Source of the DNA: Mucilaginibacter ginkgonis
GTDB lineage: Bacteria; Bacteroidota; Bacteroidia; Sphingobacteriales; Sphingobacteriaceae
Assembly: GCF_009754905.2 (NCBI RefSeq)
Contig: NZ_CP066775.1
Span: 1,550,001 to 1,614,000 of the forward strand
Direction: 5' to 3'
DNA: 64,000 nucleotides
Each line of letters opens with the position of its first letter. Position 1 is the stretch's first letter. The notes under the pieces were generated by a model. It was not told where the DNA came from. It made no database searches and saw only the letters and a list, made by a program, of their open reading frames with translations. Below are positions 1-9,412 of this stretch, in pieces. The position numbers and the translations under genes are program-made.

Positions 1-1
1 A

Positions 2-1492
2 GCATCTACCAGGGTAAATGTCCCTATTAACATAGTTGTAAAAAACAACGACGGCCCGAGTGGCAATGGCACCTCAGTTACTGCCGGAAACGGAAGTCAT
101 GGTACTACTGTTACCGGCACCACCGGAGCCGTTACTTATACACCTAATCCGGGTTTCACAGGTACAGATACATTTACTTATACTTTAACTACAGCAGACA
201 CAACTGCCTCAGATCCTATCACTGTAACGATCAGGGTCTTTGCAGATAGCGCGGCCTTATCTCTCACAAAGGTCGCGCTTAATACTGGCTCAAAAGCCGG
301 CGATGTGATTAACTATCAACTGGTAGCAAAAAATACCGGGAATGTGCTGCTTACCAATATCGGCATTAAGGACGACCGCGCGGATGCGGGGTCAATCTCG
401 CCTGCGGTGATCGCATCTCTTGCGGCAGGCGCGTCGGTGAACCTTATCGCAAAACACACATTAACACAAGAGGAAGTAAATCGCGGAACTTTTGCTAACC
501 AGGCATCGGCATCGGGAACAGATCCGTCCGGAACGCCCGTTAACCAACCAAAGTCTGATGATCCCACAACGCCGGCACCAAATGATTCAACGCGCGTCAC
601 TATCGTAGCGATGCCCGGCTTGGCTGTTGTTAAAACAGGCGTATTCGCCATAAATAAAATTACATATACGTTTTTAGTGACCAACACCGGTAACGTAACG
701 CTTACCAATTTAAATCTCACAGATGCAAAGCTTAACCTAAGAAACGTAGTACTCACACTGCCTGTTGGTGGATTGCAGCCGGCCGCTAGCGTTAATTTCA
801 CTGCATCTTACACTGTTTTACAGGCAGACAAAGTTGTCGGCAGTGTCACAAATACAGCTAACGCAACGGGGACACCGCCTGCCGGTACACCTGTAACCGG
901 CACAGGTACAACTACCACTCCGGTTGGTCGATTGCCAACTGCTATAGATGATGTTGCACAGACAGATGCTAATAAGGCAGTGATTATATCTGTATTGGCC
1001 AATGACGACGCAGCAGGATCCACATTTAACATACCGACACTTTTAATTACAACTCAGCCTCAAAACGGAATCGCCACAAAGAACAATGATGGTTCAGTTA
1101 CTTACACGCCTAACAAGGGCTTTACCGGGCAGGATGTTTTTAATTACCGTGTAACTGATGTATTGGGTTACACTACAAATATTGCCACGGTGACCATTAC
1201 TGTAAACTTCATAGGTATTATTAATATCCCCAATCTGTTTACACCTAATGGCGACGGACGGAATGATGTCTTCGAGATCAGGGGTTTAGAACAGTATGCG
1301 GCTAACCATCTTACCATTGTAAACCGCTGGGGTAATGAGGTTTACAAACAGGATAGTTATCGAAATAACTGGCCCGGCGACGGGCTGAATGAGGGCACGT
1401 ACTTCTATATACTTCAGGTTAAAAAAACTGCTGCCGATAGCTGGCAGGTTTTCAAGGGTTATGTAACGCTACTACGTACAGTTAACCGGTAG
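2..1492 (+). CDS. Secreted repeat protein with C-terminal type IX sorting domain (5' end outside window)
   Basis: The reading frame is open from the left edge, so this is the C-terminal ~496 residues of a longer gene; an internal GTG near 305 is not a plausible start. The visible part holds a cadherin/Big-like repeat (TPNPGFTGTDTFTY), two DUF11-like beta domains (NTGNVLLTN and NTGNVTLTN), a second cadherin-like repeat (TPNKGFTGQDVFNY) and a final gliding-motility-associated domain (NLFTPNGDGRNDVF, WPGDG, GTYFYIL). This last domain is the type-B signal for secretion through the type IX system and attachment at the cell surface. The PorP/SprF gene starting 20 bp downstream fits, because type-B substrates commonly have a dedicated PorP/SprF partner. 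The protein is probably an adhesin or surface filament; its ligand is unknown. Confidence 0.9.
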   Translation, partial: ASTRVNVPINIVVKNNDGPSGNGTSVTAGNGSHGTTVTGTTGAVTYTPNPGFTGTDTFTYTLTTADTTASDPITVTIRVFADSAALSLTKVALNTGSKAGDVINYQLVAKNTGNVLLTNIGIKDDRADAGSISPAVIASLAAGASVNLIAKHTLTQEEVNRGTFANQASASGTDPSGTPVNQPKSDDPTTPAPNDSTRVTIVAMPGLAVVKTGVFAINKITYTFLVTNTGNVTLTNLNLTDAKLNLRNVVLTLPVGGLQPAASVNFTASYTVLQADKVVGSVTNTANATGTPPAGTPVTGTGTTTTPVGRLPTAIDDVAQTDANKAVIISVLANDDAAGSTFNIPTLLITTQPQNGIATKNNDGSVTYTPNKGFTGQDVFNYRVTDVLGYTTNIATVTITVNFIGIINIPNLFTPNGDGRNDVFEIRGLEQYAANHLTIVNRWGNEVYKQDSYRNNWPGDGLNEGTYFYILQVKKTAADSWQVFKGYVTLLRTVNR

Positions 1493-1511
1493 CCTCAGGC
1501 GCCACAATATT

Positions 1512-2474
1512 ATGAAGATACAACTCACACTTTTATTACTTTGCTTTACGCTGCTGGCCTTTGGCCAACAAGATGCGCAGCAAAGCCAGTATATGTTTAA
1601 TGGCATATATATTAACCCTGCCTACGCGGGTTACAAAGAAAATATTAACCTGCATAGCTTTTACCGCTCGCAATGGACGGGTATTACAGGTTCACCTGTT
1701 AGTCTATCGCTTGCAGTAGATGCCTCGGCCAACGACGGCAATGTGGGTTTGGCCTTGCAAATAGCTAATGACAGAATTGGTGCGCAAAGCGATTTTTCTA
1801 CCTATGTAAATTATGCTTACCGGCTAAGGTTAAATAACGACGGCAGTTCAAGACTGGCCTTGGGTGTCGGTCTTGGTGCTGTATCATTAGGTCTTAATAG
1901 TGCATTACTCAATCCAAATGATCCCGAGATAAATCAGCCGCTCAGCAACCAAAACGTTATTTTGCCCGACGGCCGCATAGGGGTCTTCTTTTCTAATAAC
2001 CTGCTTTACGCGGGTTTATCAGCAGACAATTTAGTTTCGCAGTATATCAATAAAAATTCGCACCCTTTTATAGCCCAACCTAAACCGCATTACTATTTAA
2101 CGGCAGGTTACCTAATTCCTTTAAGCAAGGATATCTACCTAAAACCCAGCTTTTTGCTTAAAGACGACCGTGCGGGGCCTACCAGTTTAGACTTAAATGC
2201 CTTTATTTTATTTGGCCAAAAATTATGGCTCGGTGCATCTTACCGCAGTGCAGTAAGTTTGTACGACAAAAGTTATCTGCAAAGCGATCTGAGTAAAACC
2301 AATTCGGTTGTTACTGCCATAGAAGTTTTTCCTGTCGACAATATCCGAATAGGATATGCTTATGATATTTCTATCGGCCCTCTCCAGGGATATAGCTCTG
2401 GCACACATGAGATATCTATCGGCTATTACATAAAAACATTTAAACGAAGAATACTTACACCGCGTTACTTCTAA
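1512..2474 (+). CDS. PorP/SprF family type IX secretion system membrane protein
   Basis: This 320-residue protein opens with a signal peptide (KIQLTLLLLCFTLLAFG), followed by the family's early motif QQSQYMFNGIYINPAYAGY and a stretch of alternating beta strands typical of an outer-membrane barrel. PorP/SprF proteins help secrete or anchor substrates with type-B C-terminal domains, and this gene directly follows such a substrate and precedes an OmpA/PD40 protein. That order is a standard cassette in Bacteroidota. It is probably a substrate-specific accessory rather than the core PorP, since the other core genes are absent here. Family assignment is firm; the substrate pairing is inferred from adjacency. 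Confidence 0.92.
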   Translation: MKIQLTLLLLCFTLLAFGQQDAQQSQYMFNGIYINPAYAGYKENINLHSFYRSQWTGITGSPVSLSLAVDASANDGNVGLALQIANDRIGAQSDFSTYVNYAYRLRLNNDGSSRLALGVGLGAVSLGLNSALLNPNDPEINQPLSNQNVILPDGRIGVFFSNNLLYAGLSADNLVSQYINKNSHPFIAQPKPHYYLTAGYLIPLSKDIYLKPSFLLKDDRAGPTSLDLNAFILFGQKLWLGASYRSAVSLYDKSYLQSDLSKTNSVVTAIEVFPVDNIRIGYAYDISIGPLQGYSSGTHEISIGYYIKTFKRRILTPRYF

Positions 2475-2500
2475 CCTGTTTACTCATTTAAGATTTTGAA

Positions 2501-4468
2501 ATGAACAATCTATCCCCTAAGCTTATCTGGATACTGTTATTAACGTGCTTGTCTATAAGCGCAAAGGGACAATTCGTCTTAAAACTCGCTGATGAACAAT
2601 TTAAATTGTATAATTATTATCAAGCCGCGTCGCTTTATGAAAAAGCATATCGCGCAAAACCTTTGCTGTCAACCGTACAAAAATTAGCGGTCACATATCA
2701 CCAGATGCGTGATTACAAAAACGAGGAAAGCTGGTATGCTATGGCTGTTGAAATGTCGCCGTCTGCCGAAAATTTATTAGGTTATGCAAAAGCCCTGCAA
2801 AGTAATGCCAGGTATCCCGAAGCCAAGATCGCTTATAATCGCTACACAGGAGCAACTCCGCCAGGCTTGAGCCAAAATATTGCACTATTGACCGCTTCTT
2901 GCGATTCTGCCATAAAATGGATGCGCTCGCCAACCAACTTTCTTGTTACCAATCAGCTTATGCTAAACACAAGTGCGTCTGAGTGGGGCGCGTCAGTGTA
3001 TGAGAGCAAGGTTGTGTTTGCCTCTGACAGGATGGCTATTCCTAATAATAAAACATCTGCTGCAAAGCCTTTCCTGAAATTTGATGGCAATCAATATCCC
3101 GATAATAAAATTTACGAATGGACAGGTAGCGGTTATTTAAAACTTTATACGGCTATAGCGACAGACTCAGGGTCAACTCCCGGCTTACCGTTTTTTAAGG
3201 ATAAAGGAACCGCGTACCACACCGGCCCTGCCAGCTTTGACGCAGATGGCCGCGGAATGTATTATACAATTGATGAGCGTATACCGAATAAACACAAACG
3301 CAACGCGGACCGGATAGAGACTTTTAAACTGAATATTTATTATGCACGCGAAGATCGATCATCCGGAGGTTGGACAACGCCTATTGCGTTTAAGTATAAC
3401 CAGCCGGGATTTTCTACCGGTGACCCTTACGTGACACCCGACGGTAAACGGCTTTACTTTAGCTCTGATATGCCTGGCGGTAAAGGAGGCACAGACCTTT
3501 ATTATTGCACCAGGCTGGCAGATAATTCCTGGGGTGTGCCTGTAAATATCACAGAATTAAATACTACAGGTAACGAAAGAACACCGATGTACGACAACCG
3601 GCGCAACTTTTATTACGCTACAGATGGTAATATTACTATGGGCGGTCTTGATATCTATAGTGCCACCCTTATCGATGGGAAATTTAGTAACATCAAAAAC
3701 TTAGCATACCCCGTAAACTCACCCCAAGATGATTTTGCATACCTATCTTACAATGGCAAGTCGGGCTATCTTTCGTCTAATAGAACAGGCGGCATGGGCA
3801 GTGATGATATCTACAAATTTTATGAAAAGCCACCGCTCGTGTTGCGGTTGGAGGGCATTGCTTACGATAAAACTTCTAAGCAACCTCTTGACGGCGCATC
3901 CGTATCATTAACATGCAATACTTTTCTTATTAATTACCAAACCGACGGCACCGGCCATTATGCTTTTACCTTGCTGGCTGATAAAGATTACTATTTAAAA
4001 GGCGACAAACGTACCTTTATAAGCGATCAGGCGCAGCTAACTACCAATGGTTTAAAGGTGTCGCAAACCTTAGTACAAGACCTCTATTTAGAGAAGATTA
4101 AGATCAATGCGCCAATTATTTTAGCAAATATAAATTACGATTTTAACAAGGCTAATATACGGGCCGACGCTCGCCCCGCCTTAGATCACCTCATCGAAGT
4201 AATGCACAATAACCCTACGATATGGATCGAATTGGGTTCGCATACTGATAGCAGGGGTTCTGACAAATATAACTTAGCGCTTTCTTACCAACGCGCAAGA
4301 TCAGCTGTTGATTACATTGTTACCACCGGCGGTATAGACCCTGCCCGCATTGTTGCAAAAGGATATGGGGAAACAAAGTTACTTAACACATGCGGCAATA
4401 ATGTCGCATGTTCTGAAGCAGAACATCAGATTAACCGCAGAACAGAATTCAAGATCACAAGGCAGTAG
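2501..4468 (+). CDS. OmpA family protein with TPR, PD40 propeller and carboxypeptidase-regulatory-like domains
   Basis: The 655-residue product has a signal peptide (first ~23 residues), a TPR-like helical part (~25-120), a WD40/PD40-like propeller (~150-450; motifs TPDGKRLYFSSDMPGG and LSSNRTGGMGSDDIY), a carboxypeptidase-regulatory-like beta domain (~455-530) and a C-terminal OmpA domain (~545-655; HTDSRGSDKYN, QRARSAVDYI, NRRTEFKI) that binds peptidoglycan. The layout matches PorE-type and related proteins that tie type IX secretion components to the cell wall. It is the third gene of the substrate-PorP/SprF-OmpA cassette, 26 bp after the second. Two Cys in the OmpA domain (TCGNNVACS) could form a disulfide. 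Confidence 0.9.
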   Translation: MNNLSPKLIWILLLTCLSISAKGQFVLKLADEQFKLYNYYQAASLYEKAYRAKPLLSTVQKLAVTYHQMRDYKNEESWYAMAVEMSPSAENLLGYAKALQSNARYPEAKIAYNRYTGATPPGLSQNIALLTASCDSAIKWMRSPTNFLVTNQLMLNTSASEWGASVYESKVVFASDRMAIPNNKTSAAKPFLKFDGNQYPDNKIYEWTGSGYLKLYTAIATDSGSTPGLPFFKDKGTAYHTGPASFDADGRGMYYTIDERIPNKHKRNADRIETFKLNIYYAREDRSSGGWTTPIAFKYNQPGFSTGDPYVTPDGKRLYFSSDMPGGKGGTDLYYCTRLADNSWGVPVNITELNTTGNERTPMYDNRRNFYYATDGNITMGGLDIYSATLIDGKFSNIKNLAYPVNSPQDDFAYLSYNGKSGYLSSNRTGGMGSDDIYKFYEKPPLVLRLEGIAYDKTSKQPLDGASVSLTCNTFLINYQTDGTGHYAFTLLADKDYYLKGDKRTFISDQAQLTTNGLKVSQTLVQDLYLEKIKINAPIILANINYDFNKANIRADARPALDHLIEVMHNNPTIWIELGSHTDSRGSDKYNLALSYQRARSAVDYIVTTGGIDPARIVAKGYGETKLLNTCGNNVACSEAEHQINRRTEFKITRQ

Positions 4469-4485
4469 TCAGTTTTCGCAAGCCG

Positions 4486-4513
4486 ATTGTACCCGGTAAT
4501 ATACCGGGCACAA
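4486..4513. terminator. Intergenic hairpin between convergent genes
   Basis: CCCGGTA and TACCGGG pair perfectly around a 3-nt loop, extended by TTGT/ACAA. The hairpin lies between two convergent genes, so it can stop transcription from both sides, although it lacks a long U tract. Confidence 0.55.
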
Positions 4514-4546
4514 ATACAGCTTACTTAGTTAAAACTACCACTTATC

Positions 4547-5020
4547 TTATTGAGCGAATTTTATTTCTACTCTCCTATTTTTTAATCTGCCAGTTTGCGT
4601 TTTATTTGAAGCGATAGGCTTTGTATCGCCAAAGCCGGTTGCAGCTACTCTTGAGCTATCAATGCCCTTACCAATAAGGTAATCTTTTACTGCCTGAGCC
4701 CGCGCTTCTGATAATTTCCAGTTATATACGTAACCGCCCACATTATCCGCATGACCCGATAATTTTACGGCGGCATTATTTTGCTGCATAAGGGTCGCTA
4801 CTTTTGCCAGCTCTGCATAATAATCTGCAGTAATGGCTGCACGGTTGAAGCCGAAACTGATATTCTTGTTCTTTACGTTGCTAATGTCGGCCCGTTTTGC
4901 TGTCGACTTTGCTTTTGAAGAGAAATGTCCTTTAGTGGCAAAGCTTTGCAGCCCTGCTGACATACCAAGGAAAACTACGGCAGCTGCCATAATTTTGATT
5001 TTGTTCTGAGTTGTTTTCAT
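4547..5020 (-). CDS. Small OmpA family lipid-independent periplasmic/outer-membrane protein
   Basis: A 157-residue protein with a signal peptide (~1-28, ending near SFATKG) and a single OmpA-like peptidoglycan-binding domain covering most of the mature chain. Visible motifs are the first strand (FGFNRAAITADYYAEL), SGHADNVG, the helix LSEARAQAVKDYL, GFGDTKPIASN and the closing NRRVEI. No N-terminal Cys lipobox follows the signal sequence, so it is probably soluble in the periplasm. It is convergent with the larger OmpA gene and lies downstream of the EPS-associated genes on the same strand. Its specific role cannot be told from sequence; cell-envelope anchoring is the family function. Confidence 0.88.
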   Translation of the reverse strand: MKTTQNKIKIMAAAVVFLGMSAGLQSFATKGHFSSKAKSTAKRADISNVKNKNISFGFNRAAITADYYAELAKVATLMQQNNAAVKLSGHADNVGGYVYNWKLSEARAQAVKDYLIGKGIDSSRVAATGFGDTKPIASNKTQTGRLKNRRVEIKFAQ

Positions 5021-5158
5021 GGTCTTTTTTATTAGTTATTTATGTATAAGTTATTTACAGTAAGCAAATTATATTGTTGATTTAGGAGGTGATTTATAGT
5101 AGAAATGCGCCATTTTTGGTAGAAACCGCACACAGGCAAAAAAATGCATCAAACGATG

Positions 5159-6892
5159 TCAAAACTCTGTGGAAATGAGTTGCGTGTTATTATCGTCTAC
5201 CAGATACATTCTTGTGTCAGAAAGTTTATACAACTCGCTTGACCTGTCAACAGTGTTTAGATCCGGAATAGCGACAAGTATGTAATCGAAGCTAAGTTTG
5301 TAATGATCAACCAGTTTACTGATCAGTTGATCTGAAGTAGATTTTTCAGGATTAAGCCTATTTTCTTGATCAAGGCCTTCATTAAAAAGATGCAAAAAAT
5401 TTATTACATCCTCGTTCTTCTCTGCTAAATCCGGGCCCGCACCAATAAATGACACTCCCGGATGTTTGTCAGAAACAATAATTAGGTCGGCAAGCGTCTT
5501 TTCATTTTCAAAGTAAGTTCTTAACCCTTTGCTATAACTCATCCCGAAGCTCTCTAATATAAATGGTGCCTCTATGTTGTAATCGATAAGCAGAACGTTT
5601 TTATTCAAAGCACTGAGTCTTCCTGCAAAATCGAGATCCAACGCAATTGGCTTTGCAAAATTACCTGCGGTAGTTATCAGCATAATTTGTGCAAAGGGAT
5701 TGTCTTTGGGCAATTGAACTATTGTTGTTACCAGACCGTTAAGAAAGGTATCTATAGCTTCGCCTTTTAGGGCCTCGTCAGTTGGAAATACAAGTGAAGG
5801 AAAACCGTTTCCTTTTTTGACATCTTTAAGAGTAATTTTTGCCGAATGCAAATCATCACGCCATTGCGACGCGGTTAGAGCAAATGGAAATGCCAATAAA
5901 ACTATTGCTGCTGCCAGGTACCAAATGCCATAGTGTCCCGGCCTGTCAGCATGATCGTGGTAAGAGAGGTATGAAACAGGTTCGGCTAATTCAAGACTTT
6001 GCTGTTCTCGCGCCGCGATCTCTGTTTTGACTAAGGCAATTTCTGACCTAACCCCTGCCATGTTTCTATTATCCAGCAAGGATGTATTGTCAACTGGCCT
6101 TTTAGCAATATCCGTTTTAAGAGCATTTACGGTAAGTTTCTTGTGCGCAATAAGAGTCGCTAAATTTGCTCTTAATGACTGCAGTTGGCTGTCGATGGAT
6201 TTTAACGCGCGCCTATCTGGCAATTCTGCACTTAAAATAAACTGGCGCTGATATTGGGCCTTGTTAAACTTGTCAATTTCGTTTTCAATAAGCTTGTCGT
6301 TAGAAAAAAAACCCTCGGGGATAATGTTAAAATTTCCTACCGGTTTGTTTAAATACGCTTCAAGGTAACTTACCTTACGAATAATCTTTTGACCTTGGAG
6401 AGAAGGCCCGGCTTTACGAGATGCTTTTGCCAATGTAAGATTTGACACAGCTCTTTGTGCGCTATCAATTTCTTCAGCTTTTGCTTGCAAAAACAATAGC
6501 GAATCGGCAAGCATATTAATGCGGTTTGCGTTTGCAATAAGCTTTTTTGCTCCCTCTTTATTAAAAGCCGCCAATATCTGGCCTCTGTAATTTAGCCCGG
6601 TTGATTTAAAAGTAATTTTGAATGTATTTGTGCCCGATATAGTTGATAGCTGAAAATCTTTAACGGTTTTAAGGAGATGGTCAGACGCACTTTTATTGAC
6701 TGCTTTTAAATAGGCAGGCGATATTACATTTACCGGGACCTTAATTACAGCATCAATTCGATGTATAGGATTCACCCGTCTGTTAATGAAGTATAGGAGT
6801 ATGGACAAAAAGACGATTACGCCGATAAAGTATCTGCGATAAGTTTTTATCGTTGCCAGGTAGAAATGAGGATAAAGGTAAAACCTGCTCAT
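5159..6892 (-). CDS. Wzc/Wzz-like chain-length protein with degenerate kinase domain
   Basis: The 577-residue protein has an N-terminal membrane helix (~22-38), a long periplasmic part rich in predicted helix and coiled coil (~60-310), a second membrane helix (~325-343) and a cytoplasmic ATPase-like domain (~400-577). This is the architecture of polysaccharide copolymerases fused to BY-kinases. The kinase part looks dead: where a P-loop is expected there is LITTAGNFAKPIALDL without a GK[ST]; the Walker A' strand is LLIDYNIEAP; there is no Tyr-rich tail. It lies 19 bp after a LuxR-type regulator gene on the same strand and flanks the EPS locus. A structural role in polymer length control or assembly is likely; tyrosine kinase activity is not. 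Confidence 0.7.
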   Translation of the reverse strand: MSRFYLYPHFYLATIKTYRRYFIGVIVFLSILLYFINRRVNPIHRIDAVIKVPVNVISPAYLKAVNKSASDHLLKTVKDFQLSTISGTNTFKITFKSTGLNYRGQILAAFNKEGAKKLIANANRINMLADSLLFLQAKAEEIDSAQRAVSNLTLAKASRKAGPSLQGQKIIRKVSYLEAYLNKPVGNFNIIPEGFFSNDKLIENEIDKFNKAQYQRQFILSAELPDRRALKSIDSQLQSLRANLATLIAHKKLTVNALKTDIAKRPVDNTSLLDNRNMAGVRSEIALVKTEIAAREQQSLELAEPVSYLSYHDHADRPGHYGIWYLAAAIVLLAFPFALTASQWRDDLHSAKITLKDVKKGNGFPSLVFPTDEALKGEAIDTFLNGLVTTIVQLPKDNPFAQIMLITTAGNFAKPIALDLDFAGRLSALNKNVLLIDYNIEAPFILESFGMSYSKGLRTYFENEKTLADLIIVSDKHPGVSFIGAGPDLAEKNEDVINFLHLFNEGLDQENRLNPEKSTSDQLISKLVDHYKLSFDYILVAIPDLNTVDRSSELYKLSDTRMYLVDDNNTQLISTEF

Positions 6893-6911
6893 TTCAAATT
6901 AAAAATTATAC

Positions 6912-7562
6912 TTACGCATGTATAATGTGATGTGTCATAGAGAATTTAATAAGCGCTGCCGTGTTTCTTGAGCCTGTTTTGTTGAGCAATGCCTGCCTAT
7001 GACTTTCTACTGTCCGCTGGCTCGTAAATAATTTCTCGGCAATTTCATGATTGGTATGCCCCTCGCCCATCAATGTTAAGATTTCCACGTCACGGATAGA
7101 AAAATTCAAATTTGCATCTAAAGCAATAGGCGCGATATCCGGTATTTGGCGGATGCGGTTTAATAAAGTATTGGTAGAATTGGAACAGATGTATTGCCCG
7201 TCGTTAGAAATATGTCTTAAGGCAAATAGAAGTTCTGTTATATCAACGCTTTTGCTAAGAAATCCTTTTGCTCCGGCTGCTATAGTTGTCATAATATCCC
7301 TTTCGTTGTCATGCATAGACAAGAATGCAATTTTCATTTTAGGATACTTATTTTTCATTAACAGGGTAAAGTCTACCGCCTTAAGTCCAGGCATCTCTAT
7401 TTCAGTAAGGATGATATCTGCATCAACAGCTTTTATTAGTTCCAGCAAAGTATTCCCGTCTTCGGCCTCTCCCACAATCTGAATGTCTTTCTCTTTATCT
7501 ATCAGCGCTCTTATGGCTTTTCTGACTATCACATGGTCTTCGGCCAGTATTACATTTATCAT
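6912..7562 (-). CDS. NarL/FixJ-type response regulator with Glu at the phosphoacceptor position
   Basis: A 216-residue regulator with an N-terminal receiver (~1-120) and a LuxR-type HTH (~150-210; LTLMGEGHTNHEIAEKLFTSQRTVESHR). The acidic pair ED is at residues 8-9 and the conserved Ser and Lys of strands 4 and 5 appear in AFLSMHD and FLSKS. The strand-3 motif reads IILTEIEMPG, so the usual phosphorylated Asp is Glu54, encoded by GAA. Such a change often mimics the phosphorylated state, so the protein may bind DNA constitutively. It is upstream of and co-oriented with the degenerate Wzc gene and divergent from the flippase, which makes it a candidate EPS regulator. No histidine kinase is nearby. 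Confidence 0.9.
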   Translation of the reverse strand: MINVILAEDHVIVRKAIRALIDKEKDIQIVGEAEDGNTLLELIKAVDADIILTEIEMPGLKAVDFTLLMKNKYPKMKIAFLSMHDNERDIMTTIAAGAKGFLSKSVDITELLFALRHISNDGQYICSNSTNTLLNRIRQIPDIAPIALDANLNFSIRDVEILTLMGEGHTNHEIAEKLFTSQRTVESHRQALLNKTGSRNTAALIKFSMTHHIIHA

Positions 7563-7936
7563 AGAGAATATGCTTGTTTTTATAGGTATTTGTCAATTTC
7601 TTGTTAGCTAAATGTAGCCATGTTAAAATACTTCCGTTATTGGCTTTTTACGGAATTTATCGGACAGAGATAACATATTTCTTATGGTGTAAATCCATTT
7701 CTTAACGGTATAAATATTTACCCACGGTATTTATACAGACGGCGATCTGAAGTTGGTGTATTTATAACACCATTAAGTTTTAAGAGAATATCCCAAAACT
7801 AAGTGGGAATTCAATAGAGAGACAAATTCAGTAGTTATCACACAGGTTTACAGTACAAATGCCACGAGTGTGGTTTTCCGAAAGGTTAAATTTGATAAAG
7901 TGCTTCTCAGTAAATAAAAGCGCTCTGATACACCAC
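7563..7936. promoter_or_regulatory. Divergent intergenic region of the EPS locus
   Basis: This ~370-bp gap separates the LuxR-type regulator from the flippase. It is AT-rich and holds several related tracts around ATTTATA: GGTATAAATATTTACC, ACGGTATTTATAC and GGTGTATTTATAACACC (about 7700-7780). The last has GGTGT/ACACC arms. They could be sites for a regulator serving both directions; no clear promoter pair is visible and no convincing small gene was found. Confidence 0.35.
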
Positions 7937-9412
7937 ATGAAAAAGAACTATTTTTTCAATTTATGCCTTTCCATCTCCAACCTTTTATTTCCGATAATCA
8001 GTTTCCCTTACGTGTCTAAGATCATCGGCCCAAACGGGGTTGGTAAAGTACAATTCATTACCTCATATGCGCAATACTTTGGTTTAATCGCAGCACTTGG
8101 TATTCCGGTGTACGGGATCAGAGAGATCGCAAAAAACAAACATGACAGGCTTAAACTGAACACAGTATTTTCTGAACTATCAGTAATCTATTTTTTTACC
8201 AGTATCATACTAACCGTTGTCTACTTTATTTCTATCCTTTGCGTAACCAGTTTCAAAGCTGATCTGAACCTGTATATATGGTCAGCATCCTTTATAATAC
8301 TCAGCTTCACCTCGGTCGACTGGTTTTATGAAGGTCTGGAACAATTTAAGGCTGTTGCTATACGGTCTATGCTGGTACGCGTTGGTTCGCTGATACTTAT
8401 GTTCATTCTTATAAAAAGTGGTAAGGATTACTTCTGGTATCTCATGATCATGGTCATTACCAATATCGCTAATAACGGTATCAACATGTTGCGGCTCCAT
8501 AAGGCTGTATCCTTAACTTTTACGGGGCTATCTCTAAAAAAACACTTTAAACCGCTGCTTTATATATTTAGTACTACTATCGCAACCAGTATGTATACCA
8601 TGTTCGATACGGTTCTGCTCGGTCTGCTTGCCAATACCCATGCAGTGGGTTTGTATACTGCTGCGGTGAAACTTTCAAAAATCAGCTTACCAATCGTTGT
8701 ATCATCCGGAATGGTGCTGGTGCCTGGGCTTGCTAAAAACCTTGCAGCGAAAAACCTTAAGGAGGTGCAAAAAACACTTGATAAGTCTTTTGCTTTTACA
8801 TCGTTAATATCGATCCCTATTTGCGTTGGCCTGGCGGTTCTGGCACCTGAATTTATTACCGCATTCTCCAGCGTTAAATTTCTGGACGCTACGTTTTCGA
8901 TGCAAATAATGGCGCTTCTACCCATAATTATTGGGTTTGGGTATTTCTTCGGTTTCCAGATACTTGTGCCTGATAGTAAGGATAAGCAAATGTTATTTTG
9001 CGTGTTAGGCGGCGTAGCTGCAAGCCTGGTCTTAAACTTTGTGTTGGTCCCGCGATTTGAATATTTGGGCGCTGCACTCGCCAATGTAATATCGGAGTTA
9101 ATTGTAACTATTTTAATGTTCCTTTATGTAAAACGGTTATATGACTTTACTTTCCGCATCAGGCCGATAATTACCGCAACTATTAGTTCTTTGATCTTCG
9201 TGCCAATTGTTACCGTGTTAAGGTTTACGCACGTAAACAATTATTTAATGTTGATTACAGCTATTCCTGCATGTGCAATGGCTTACTGGCTCATCCAAAA
9301 ATTAATTTTCAGGCAGCCCATCTTAAAAGATGTCATCGAACCTTTTCTTCATTCAAAAATGGTGGCCGTCACAGCCCGCTTAATGCTTATTAAAAAGAAA
9401 GCTTATGTATAA
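7937..9412 (+). CDS. Wzx-like polysaccharide flippase (MATE/PST superfamily)
   Basis: The product is about 491 residues of repeated hydrophobic helices, 12-14 membrane segments by eye, with the typical PST start (NYFFNLCLSISNLLFPIISFPYVSKIIGPNGVG). Proteins of this family flip lipid-linked repeat units across the inner membrane for polymerisation by Wzy. I chose the ATG at 7937 because homologous flippases begin directly with this amphipathic region; an in-frame ATG at 7859 would add 26 non-hydrophobic residues. The stop overlaps the start of the following GT2 gene by 8 bp, indicating co-translation. It supplies the flippase step for the EPS locus, although it is on the opposite strand from the main operon. 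Confidence 0.88.
   Translation: MKKNYFFNLCLSISNLLFPIISFPYVSKIIGPNGVGKVQFITSYAQYFGLIAALGIPVYGIREIAKNKHDRLKLNTVFSELSVIYFFTSIILTVVYFISILCVTSFKADLNLYIWSASFIILSFTSVDWFYEGLEQFKAVAIRSMLVRVGSLILMFILIKSGKDYFWYLMIMVITNIANNGINMLRLHKAVSLTFTGLSLKKHFKPLLYIFSTTIATSMYTMFDTVLLGLLANTHAVGLYTAAVKLSKISLPIVVSSGMVLVPGLAKNLAAKNLKEVQKTLDKSFAFTSLISIPICVGLAVLAPEFITAFSSVKFLDATFSMQIMALLPIIIGFGYFFGFQILVPDSKDKQMLFCVLGGVAASLVLNFVLVPRFEYLGAALANVISELIVTILMFLYVKRLYDFTFRIRPIITATISSLIFVPIVTVLRFTHVNNYLMLITAIPACAMAYWLIQKLIFRQPILKDVIEPFLHSKMVAVTARLMLIKKKAYV

Noticed and set aside
5084..5107. Strong Shine-Dalgarno-like AGGAGGTGA followed by ATG on the plus strand
   Set aside because: The frame after the ATG (5105) stops after five codons and there is no gene in this direction.
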